Of a stretch of DNA of 64,000 nt, positions 16,429 to 22,741 are shown one piece after another. A program made the position numbers and the translations under genes. How positions within the stretch are numbered: the first letter of the stretch is position 1; every line of letters starts with the position of its first letter. This DNA comes from Clostridia bacterium (GTDB lineage: Bacteria > Bacillota > Clostridia > Oscillospirales > Acutalibacteraceae). The notes beneath the pieces are model-generated. The model searched no databases. It saw nothing but the letters and a program-made list of their open reading frames with translations, and was not told where the DNA came from. The DNA is taken from the NCBI GenBank assembly GCA_017549285.1, contig JAFYVE010000053.1, positions 1 through 64,000 on the forward strand, in the 5' to 3' direction.

Positions 16429-16791
16429 TCACACCGTCCTGAAAAGAAATGAGTTGTCCTTAAGCAGAGGTGCGGCATCAACAAGGGCTGTTTCCATCAT
16501 CTGCTGTGCGGCTTTTGCCGTTTTTTCTCCGTCGGAGGTTATTGTTATGTCTCCGGCACGTACAGAGCCGCAGTCGCAGTCGTATGCATTCTTTGCAACA
16601 AGGTATCGGTTATATGCCATAGTTGCGGCAACCGTAACAAGACGGATGTCCGATGCATCAGCATCCGTCCTGATATTTTCCGAAATAACGGCTGCGGCTG
16701 TTTCGCAGTAGGGCATATAAAGAGTCTGCTCATCTTCAAAGCATTCAATGAGCTGACTGAGTCTTACAAAAACAGCCTGAGAGTCAAGCAT
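16429..16791 (-). CDS. Phage head-tail connector-like protein (XkdH/gp6-like)
   Basis: 120 residues, helical, with Ala-rich helices (RLVTVAATMAYNRYLVAKN) as in gp6-type adaptor proteins that bind under the portal. Its start overlaps the stop of the major capsid gene by one base (TGATG), so coupled translation is likely. Confidence 0.55.
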   Translation of the reverse strand: MLDSQAVFVRLSQLIECFEDEQTLYMPYCETAAAVISENIRTDADASDIRLVTVAATMAYNRYLVAKNAYDCDCGSVRAGDITITSDGEKTAKAAQQMMETALVDAAPLLKDNSFLFRTV

Positions 16792-17798
16792 CAGACAGAG
16801 AGCACCTTTGCTGCATCGGGGAAGATTTTTGAAAAACCGGCTGTGCAGGTGATTGCGGCACGTTCAAGCTGTCTGTCAATAAGCTTGTCATATTCTGTTA
16901 CAATACCACCTGCTTCAACGAGTTCAAGTGCACAGGATTTGTCAAGACCGATGATCATATCTGAAGGAACATCTGCTGATTTGATGAGTGATGCACCGAG
17001 AGGTGTGATCATATTACCTGAGCCGTGGAAATTGAGTCCTGCAGCGGCATCTCTGAATTCAGAAAGGCCGAGAAGCTTTTCTGTCATATCCTTTGAAACA
17101 ATCATTGATGAAAGTTCATAGGGTGAGAAAGAGTTCCAGAATTTAATGAGGTCTGAATATGTAAGAGTACCTGCATCTGCAGCATTGATGATTTCAGCAG
17201 CATTGTTGTTGCCGTCACCGCCTATGAGAACATTCACGGCATCTTTAAGCTGACTTCTTGCGATATAAAGACCGATCTGGCGGAGTGTGACGGTGAAAAG
17301 GTCAAGACGCTGGAATCTGATTGCTTCATATGAAGAAACAAGCATTCTGCCTCTCTTGTGAAGTGTGACAAGGTTTTCCTGAGTTCTGATTGTTGTCTGA
17401 GGAATTACTGCACCTTCGGCAACAGTTTTGAGTTCCTTATCGTCTTCTGAAGGTACTGATGTGATTGAACGGTAGTCAAGACCGTTGATGCGTGTCTTTG
17501 ATGCAACGATTTCTGAAAGCACATCTGCTTCTTCCATACCCTGTCTTACTGCTCTTGAAATGTATTCGGGAAAAAGAGCTGCAGAGTCACTTGTCTGGAA
17601 GAATTTATCAACGAAATCAGAACCCTTACCGCTTACCCTGATATCAAATCTCTTGAGCTGACGCTGGAAAGCATCAAGATTTTCAAGGGGAGTACCCTTA
17701 TAATTTTCGCTGGGGTCAAGTTCTTCAAGACAATTTGAAAAACCCTTTGATGATGCATACATACCTTTTTCAAGTTTGATGTTGTTAAAATCTGACAT
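16791..17798 (-). CDS. Major capsid protein (HK97-like fold)
   Basis: 335 residues. A helical N-terminal region (1 to about 60) is followed by a body that resembles phage major capsid proteins (XkdG-type): DFVDKFFQTSDSAALFPEYISRAVRQG, then VAEGAVIPQTTIRT, LHKRGRMLVSSYEAIRF and a C-terminal TCTAGFSKIFPDAAKVLSV. ATG at 17807 is in frame, but AAAGGA fits the ATG at 17798 (8 nt). The reading frame is intact. It would form the icosahedral shell. Confidence 0.8.
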   Translation of the reverse strand: MSDFNNIKLEKGMYASSKGFSNCLEELDPSENYKGTPLENLDAFQRQLKRFDIRVSGKGSDFVDKFFQTSDSAALFPEYISRAVRQGMEEADVLSEIVASKTRINGLDYRSITSVPSEDDKELKTVAEGAVIPQTTIRTQENLVTLHKRGRMLVSSYEAIRFQRLDLFTVTLRQIGLYIARSQLKDAVNVLIGGDGNNNAAEIINAADAGTLTYSDLIKFWNSFSPYELSSMIVSKDMTEKLLGLSEFRDAAAGLNFHGSGNMITPLGASLIKSADVPSDMIIGLDKSCALELVEAGGIVTEYDKLIDRQLERAAITCTAGFSKIFPDAAKVLSV

Positions 17799-17819
17799 TG
17801 TTATCATCCTTTCTTTTTA

Positions 17820-18161
17820 TCAGAGGATAAATCCTGCTTTGTTATTGACTGTATCAACTTCGACAACAAGATATTTTCTGCCGTCTGAATCAACAGTAAC
17901 ACCGCCTTTGCCGTCTGCGGCAAGACCGCAGAAACCGACTGAGGGAGCTGTGCCTGAGAAGTCTGTTTTTACATAGCCTTCAAGCTGAATACCTGCATAA
18001 CCGTCTTTTGTGTTTACTGCAATACCGATAAATTCATCACCTGCTTCACAGGGAGAAACGATGAGATTATCTGCCATTTTTACTGTGTGACCTGTGCAGA
18101 CAAGTCCTGTTGTTCTGAATGTGGCTGTGTTTTCGCCATAACCGTTGATTGAAAAATTCAT
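17820..18161 (-). CDS. Small phage head protein (decoration or head-fibre-like)
   Basis: 113 residues, Gly-rich and beta-rich (TGLVCTGHTVKMADNLIVSPCEAGDEFIGIAVN), reminiscent of DUF2190-type or capsid-decoration proteins. It lies between the protease and the major capsid gene, where a decoration or stabilising protein is common. AAAGGA precedes the ATG. No motif proves the role. Confidence 0.5.
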   Translation of the reverse strand: MNFSINGYGENTATFRTTGLVCTGHTVKMADNLIVSPCEAGDEFIGIAVNTKDGYAGIQLEGYVKTDFSGTAPSVGFCGLAADGKGGVTVDSDGRKYLVVEVDTVNNKAGFIL

Positions 18162-18181
18162 TGTTGATTTCCTTTCTTTTT

Positions 18182-19192
18182 TCAGATTCTGAATTGTGAG
18201 TTATCATAAAAGCTTTTCTGTTTTTCTGAAGAGAGTGCCACGGTGTACACAGCAAGCTTGTCTGCTCTGTCACCGAGTGCCTTGCGGAGCATCAGCACTT
18301 CATCACATGTCAGTTTTCCGAGAATGTCTTTGAGTATTACGGTGTCTGCTTCGGGAAGTGTGAATGCAGAAAGTGAAATAATATCCTTTTCTGCTGTTTC
18401 TCTTGTGCTTCTGCCCGTATCGGCATCTGACTTCAGAGAGTTGAGATAATTGCCGAATGCCTTTATCTGGTCGTGTGTGAGAGTAACGTTACCGCCTGTT
18501 TCATAAGCCGATTTGATGACCTCGTCGGGGTTTGCCGATGTGCAGTTAAAAACTTTTGCACTTTTCTTTTTCATTGACTTTGAAACACCTGCATTTCTCT
18601 GTGCGGGAACAGCCACAAAAGACCATTCATAAGCATCGGTCGGGTCTTCGAGGACGGCGTGGCATATTTTTCCGTCATAGACTTCACCCTGAATGTGGTG
18701 ACAGTCGCTTCTGCGCATATCTGTTCCGCATACGGAACAGATTCTTGTTCTGCAGCTGCAACTGATGCTCACTTCCTTTTTTATGCCTGCGTCAATTTCA
18801 TCGATAAGAGTTCTGTTTTTCTCCGTTCTGAGCATATAGCACCACGCTTTAAGAAAAACATAACTCTCACCCGTGAGGGTTGTTCTTGTGTCATCGGTAC
18901 ACACTTCTGTTCTGTAAATTCTTGCAGTCTGATCTGTACTTTTCATACTGTGATCAAATATGCCCGTTACACCTGTGAACATATCACAGAGTACGTTGAG
19001 TGTATTTACCGAGAATCTCTCATTGTCACGGTCTATGTCGTTATCACAGAGTGTGACGGAAAAAGTGTATATGTTGTCTTTTTCAGGAGGAGTTCTTGTG
19101 AAACGGGCAATAAGGCTGAGATCATTTTCATCGGGTACTCCTGCCTGAATATTGCCCGTAACTGCATTTTTTGTAATTATTTCTGTCTTCAT
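18182..19192 (-). CDS. Prohead protease/scaffold-like protein (XkdF-like)
   Basis: 336 residues. The N-terminal domain shows the prohead-protease pattern: TLCDNDIDRDNERFSVNTL, then GIFDHS (His at about 80) and KKEVSISCSC (Ser at about 145). A Cys/His cluster (about 146-167: CSC, CSVC, then DCHH) looks like a metal-binding ribbon. The C-terminal half (about 210-336) is helical and charged, as a scaffold would be. It starts right at the portal stop with AAAGGA upstream. The protease would mature the capsid; activity is inferred. Confidence 0.65.
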   Translation of the reverse strand: MKTEIITKNAVTGNIQAGVPDENDLSLIARFTRTPPEKDNIYTFSVTLCDNDIDRDNERFSVNTLNVLCDMFTGVTGIFDHSMKSTDQTARIYRTEVCTDDTRTTLTGESYVFLKAWCYMLRTEKNRTLIDEIDAGIKKEVSISCSCRTRICSVCGTDMRRSDCHHIQGEVYDGKICHAVLEDPTDAYEWSFVAVPAQRNAGVSKSMKKKSAKVFNCTSANPDEVIKSAYETGGNVTLTHDQIKAFGNYLNSLKSDADTGRSTRETAEKDIISLSAFTLPEADTVILKDILGKLTCDEVLMLRKALGDRADKLAVYTVALSSEKQKSFYDNSQFRI

Positions 19193-20350
19193 TCAGTTTT
19201 CCTTTCTCAGAATTTCTGTTTCGGCATTGTGCTTTTCAGCCTGTGCTTTGTAAAGCACAGCCTTTGACTGTTCTGTTTCGTCAAGAAGGGAGATTTCATC
19301 CCACACAACGGAACAGTTGTCATTAAGCCCGTTCATTCTCAGATACATTCTGCATATTCTCAGAATAACGGGAGTCAGAATGCGTCGGTAATGCCAGAGT
19401 TCGCTTGTAAGAAGGTCTGTCTGCCTGTTTGCCATTCTTTCGGATGTTGACCAGTTGAGCCCGAGCAGAAACGGAGGCAGACCCGTTTTTGCAACAATCT
19501 GTTCCATAAGCTGTCTTACGGGGATTTCAGAGTCAAGAATCTGATTGTCGGCACCTATTACCTTTATGTCAACATCACCTACTGCGATAAAGTCCTTCAC
19601 TTCATCGGATTTCATCGCTTCACTCCAGCCTGCGGCGATCTGCTTTGCCCTTTCAGCCGCATATGCCTTGTCAATAGCATCATTCTGAGGCTTGTATGTA
19701 ACGGCATATCTCAGATTGCCCATACGTTCCCAGTTGTTTCCCGTTGATTCAAAAATCTGAAGCAGAATACTGCTTACGAAGGGGAGTCCCCTGAGCAGAG
19801 AGTTGCCGTGAAGTGCTCCCGCATCGGGGTCAAGAACACCGAGAAGTATTCTTCCGTCATTTTTAACGGGGATGCATCTGTTATCAGAAACGGTGCTTAT
19901 ATTTATCTGCATCGGGTTTTCTTTGTTACGGCTGAGAATAATATTGTTCAGTTCTCCGTTGAAAAGAGAAAAAGACTGTCTGTCACGGTTCATAACCATT
20001 TCACCTACGGCTGTGCCGTAAGTGAGGAGTTGATCAAGAAACATCATTATGAATGATTCGATTCCTGTCATATTTCCTCCTACGGAAACATTTTCAAGAA
20101 AGCTTTCAAGTGTTTTTTCTGTTTTTTTATCGGGACATTCAACGGAAAATCCGCCTGTAAGTCTTACTATTTTTGAAATTGCTCCGTCAATTACGGGAAC
20201 ACTTTTTCTCAAGCTGTCATAAAGCTGTTTCTGTGCGATGAAACTTTCGGATACGGTTCCTTCATAAGAAAAACCGTTGCTGTAAAGTCTTGGTACACCT
20301 GTGACCGCAACCTCTGAATGAAGTTTGTTTTTCTGTGGAAAAAGTTTCAT
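19193..20350 (-). CDS. Phage portal protein
   Basis: 385 residues, PBSX XkdE-like portal. Landmarks: SVPVIDGAISKIVRLTGG near the N-terminus, the central LLRGLPFVSSILLQIFESTGNNWERMGN, and the portal-type stretch KTGLPPFLLGLNWSTSERMANRQTDLLTSELWHYRR. It would form the dodecameric DNA gate at one capsid vertex and dock the terminase. It starts 4 nt after terL with AAAGGA upstream. The frame is intact. Confidence 0.85.
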   Translation of the reverse strand: MKLFPQKNKLHSEVAVTGVPRLYSNGFSYEGTVSESFIAQKQLYDSLRKSVPVIDGAISKIVRLTGGFSVECPDKKTEKTLESFLENVSVGGNMTGIESFIMMFLDQLLTYGTAVGEMVMNRDRQSFSLFNGELNNIILSRNKENPMQINISTVSDNRCIPVKNDGRILLGVLDPDAGALHGNSLLRGLPFVSSILLQIFESTGNNWERMGNLRYAVTYKPQNDAIDKAYAAERAKQIAAGWSEAMKSDEVKDFIAVGDVDIKVIGADNQILDSEIPVRQLMEQIVAKTGLPPFLLGLNWSTSERMANRQTDLLTSELWHYRRILTPVILRICRMYLRMNGLNDNCSVVWDEISLLDETEQSKAVLYKAQAEKHNAETEILRKEN

Positions 20351-20353
20351 TTT

Positions 20354-21607
20354 TTAATTCCTTTCTGCCGCCAGGACAGCAAATCCGTCATTGTCTGCAC
20401 CGTAAAGTACGGTTGAAACAAAATAACGCATATCATCCATAGCGTGATCGTGTTCTTTTTTAGGAGAATCTTTTGATGATGTGTTGTCCCAACGGTAAAG
20501 CGTGAATTCACGGGTAATGTCTTTACATACGGAACAGATTTTTATTTTTTCACTTCTGAGTGCTTCGGAAACACGTCTTATGCCGTCATTTACATCATTC
20601 TTTGCAGGTATTACGGAAAATTTTCCGTGACGCCGTATGCATTCAATAAAACTTACGGCAGAAGGATCAACTATCACCTTTTCAATTGTTCTGTTTCCTG
20701 CAAGGTCACAGAGCATCTCATAGTATTCTTCATCTGTTTTCATACTGCCTTCACGTTTTGATGACCAGTAACATTCGTCAATTCTGTACCATACTCCGTT
20801 GCTCTGTCCCCATAATCCCATGGAGCAGGGATTCACCGTTCCGTAATCGCACGAAATGAAATATCTGCTGCATAGAGGAATGTCATCCGTTATATTTTTT
20901 CCGTTATCAAAAAACTGATATACAAGTCCTTCTGCGGCAACCCATTTTCCCTCAACAAACCGTTCATAGAAAGCACCCGAATAAAGCGAATGATATCTTT
21001 CAATGATTGCCTGAGATAAAGACGGATTGTCTTCCATAACGAAATGAAGATAAAGACAGTTTTTTTCTTTTGCTTTAAGTATCCATTCGTTATGAAACCA
21101 ATGGTGAGGATTTTCGGGGTTGCAGTTGAACCACAGCTTTGAATCTGCAACAGAGCATCTTGCAACAGCCTGTTCAACAAAAGAACGGGGCATAAGAGCA
21201 ACTTCATCAAGAAGAACACCTCCGAGAGTCAGCCCCTGAATAAGCGATGCCGAGGATTCATCTCTTCCTCCGAAATAATAAAACCTGTTTTTCGTATTGC
21301 CGTATTCAATTTCAACAAGACCTCTTGAAACTTTTTCACGGCAGGTAAAGCCGAGGTCTGAAAGAACGGGCAGTAACGGTGTTATTACATTTCTCCTGAG
21401 TGATGTCACCGTTTTGCCGCATAAGGCAAAAGAGGTGTCATTGAAATTCCCCATTGCCCACGCAACAAAAGAAACTGACATACAGAGTGTTTTTCCGCTT
21501 CTTACGGCTCCGTCGCAGATTATTGCATCATAATGTCTTGAACTGCTGTTTCTGCACCACCACGTGAGCACTTTCAGCTGTTTGGGTGAAAATGTAACGA
21601 AGTTCAA
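20354..21607 (-). CDS. Phage terminase large subunit
   Basis: 417 residues, PBSX-family TerL. ATPase: Walker A GAVRSGKT at about 33-40, Walker B GVLLDEVAL at about 130-138. Nuclease: DYGTVNP (Asp about 253) and VDPSA (Asp about 310), with a late acidic/His stretch HDHAMDDMRY. The start is probably TTG at 21607 in a TTGA overlap with the terS stop; no ATG lies nearby. It would translocate and cut DNA during packaging. All key residues are present, so it may be active. Confidence 0.9.
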   Translation of the reverse strand: MNFVTFSPKQLKVLTWWCRNSSSRHYDAIICDGAVRSGKTLCMSVSFVAWAMGNFNDTSFALCGKTVTSLRRNVITPLLPVLSDLGFTCREKVSRGLVEIEYGNTKNRFYYFGGRDESSASLIQGLTLGGVLLDEVALMPRSFVEQAVARCSVADSKLWFNCNPENPHHWFHNEWILKAKEKNCLYLHFVMEDNPSLSQAIIERYHSLYSGAFYERFVEGKWVAAEGLVYQFFDNGKNITDDIPLCSRYFISCDYGTVNPCSMGLWGQSNGVWYRIDECYWSSKREGSMKTDEEYYEMLCDLAGNRTIEKVIVDPSAVSFIECIRRHGKFSVIPAKNDVNDGIRRVSEALRSEKIKICSVCKDITREFTLYRWDNTSSKDSPKKEHDHAMDDMRYFVSTVLYGADNDGFAVLAAERN

Positions 21608-22083
21608 CCTGCACCACCGCCGTTTAATGCTTTTGCGCTGTTTTCAAGGGCTGTATAAAACGGTTGTGAATTATTATGCTGAGTGTTTCCCGAGAATTCT
21701 CCGAGTTTTTCAAGAGCTTTTATACGGTCAAAGAATTTTATTTCAATTCCTCCGCCTTTGACTCTCTTTATTTCCGATATGTTGAAAAAGTCAAGCGCTT
21801 CTGTGTCAATGTCTTCATAGTTGTCAGAAAGGAGCACTCTGACAGCATCTGCAGACGATGCAAAGGCAAGGCGTCTGAGGCCTGCACGGACTTCTTCATC
21901 GGAAAACGTGTTTTCTTTTTCATACTGCCCGATTGCTTTTCTGATGTCTGTTTTAGCCATCAGTTTTTTCGATGCAATCTCGGGACAGAATGTGTAGCCG
22001 GCTTTGAAAGCGGCTTCCCTTGAATTTCTGCAGGAAGCATAAAGTCTGCAGAAAAGCTCTTCTCTGCCGCTGAGTTTTTTCAT
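21604..22083 (-). CDS. Phage terminase small subunit
   Basis: 159 residues. The N-terminal part (LSGREELFCRLYASCRNSREAAFKAGYTFCPEIASKKLM) is the DNA-binding helix-turn-helix typical of terminase_2-type small subunits. It recognises the packaging site and loads TerL. GTG at 22086 is in frame; AAAGGA lies 7 nt from the ATG at 22083. First gene of the head operon; a hairpin at 22158-22188 lies in its leader. Confidence 0.85.
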   Translation of the reverse strand: MKKLSGREELFCRLYASCRNSREAAFKAGYTFCPEIASKKLMAKTDIRKAIGQYEKENTFSDEEVRAGLRRLAFASSADAVRVLLSDNYEDIDTEALDFFNISEIKRVKGGGIEIKFFDRIKALEKLGEFSGNTQHNNSQPFYTALENSAKALNGGGAG

Positions 22084-22157
22084 CACATCATCCTTTCTTT
22101 TTTTACAGTCTGCTCTTCCTGAGAGAATTTATCTCTCCACCCTTGGTCCTAACTCGC

Positions 22158-22188
22158 AAAAAAAGAAACCGTTTTGGTTTCTTTTTTT
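22158..22188. terminator. Strong symmetric hairpin upstream of terS
   Basis: AAAGAAACC-GTTTT-GGTTTCTTT with T7 on the plus strand and T7 on the minus strand, so it can terminate in both directions. On the minus strand it lies about 75 nt before the terS start, with no gene upstream for it to serve. It is either an attenuator of the capsid operon or a leftover from a lost upstream gene. Confidence 0.75.
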
Positions 22189-22282
22189 GGGTTTTTTTGA
22201 AAATGTTTACAAAAAGTTCATATTTTAAGTTGCTTTTTTGAGGAAAATAATAAAATTTGTTCAAGAAAAACTAAAAAAACTA

Positions 22283-22311
22283 TTGATTTTTATTATAAAA
22301 ATAAATATAAT
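22283..22311 (+). promoter_or_regulatory. Promoter of the YdbC-like gene
   Basis: -35 TTGATT (22283-22288), 17 nt, -10 TATAAT (22306-22311). Confidence 0.65.
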
Positions 22312-22343
22312 AATTATATACAAATTTTTCTGGAGGAATTATC

Positions 22344-22568
22344 ATGCCGGAATTTACTTATGAAATCGTAAAAACATTCGGAGTTATCTCAGAAGGTGCA
22401 GGCGGCTGGGCAAAAGAACTCAACCTTATCAGTTGGAACGGTAAAGAACCCAAATACGATATCCGTGACTGGGGTCCTGACCACGAAAAGATGGGTAAAG
22501 GTGTTACACTTACTGCTGCTGATGCAAAAGCTCTCAAAGAGCTTCTCGGCGATATTGATTTCGAATAA
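22344..22568 (+). CDS. ydbC: YdbC-family PC4-like nucleic-acid-binding protein
   Basis: 74 residues. The sequence FTYEIVKTFGVIS...WAKELNLISWNGKEPKYDIRDW...MGKGVTLT matches the YdbC family, small dimeric homologues of the eukaryotic coactivator PC4 that bind single-stranded DNA/RNA. Full family length. TGGAGGA gives a strong ribosome site. It has its own promoter and is followed by two hairpins. It diverges from the capsid operon, but a functional link is not shown. Confidence 0.85.
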   Translation: MPEFTYEIVKTFGVISEGAGGWAKELNLISWNGKEPKYDIRDWGPDHEKMGKGVTLTAADAKALKELLGDIDFE

Positions 22569-22594
22569 TACAATCAGAAAATACATATTAACCT

Positions 22595-22622
22595 GACACC
22601 ATTGCCGCCGGGTAATGGTGTC
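22595..22622 (+). other. 3' stem-loop after ydbC
   Basis: GACACCATT (22595-22603) pairs with AATGGTGTC (22614-22622) across a GC-rich 10-nt loop. It has no T-run, so it is not itself a terminator; it may stabilise the mRNA end or be part of a small structured RNA together with the terminator that follows. Confidence 0.5.
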
Positions 22623-22627
22623 TTGAG

Positions 22628-22672
22628 CCGAATTTCCGTCTGACAGCTTTCAAACGGAAAATCGGTTTTTTT
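22628..22672 (+). terminator. Intrinsic terminator upstream of the GH31 gene
   Basis: CCGAATTTCCGT (22628-22639) pairs with ACGGAAAATCGG (22654-22665) with one mismatch, followed by T7. Confidence 0.75.
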
Positions 22673-22715
22673 GTTAATATGAAATATTCTGATTAATATA
22701 CTATACAATTGTATA
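22671..22715 (+). promoter_or_regulatory. GH31 promoter and adjacent 14-bp palindrome
   Basis: -35 TTGTTA (22671-22676), 17 nt, -10 TAATAT (22694-22699). A perfect palindrome TATACAATTGTATA lies at 22702-22715 around the expected start site, a likely repressor operator. Confidence 0.5.
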
Positions 22716-22741
22716 TCAGATATATGGTGAGGTGTCTTTTT

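Larger units (their letters stand above)
15600..22083 (-). mobile_element. Head-only phage module (PBSX-like order)
   Basis: Nine contiguous intact genes in the order terS, terL, portal, protease, small head protein, major capsid, three connector/completion genes. Spacing is 0-21 bp with several start/stop overlaps. No tail, baseplate, holin, endolysin, integrase, repressor or replication gene lies on either side: cotJABC is downstream and ydbC upstream. Codon use looks like the flanking chromosome, and no att-like direct repeat was seen. It may be a prophage remnant trimmed to the head, or a retained, domesticated capsid. Confidence 0.75.

Noticed and set aside
15600-22083. Attachment sites or an integrase defining an inducible prophage
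   Set aside because: No integrase, recombinase or flanking direct repeat was found; the cluster was therefore described as head-only.
22569-22680. Resemblance of ACCATTGCC...GGGTAATGG to part of a c-di-GMP riboswitch
   Set aside because: The conserved 5' half (GCACAGGGCAAACC-like) is missing and the element lies after ydbC with a terminator; treated as plain hairpins.
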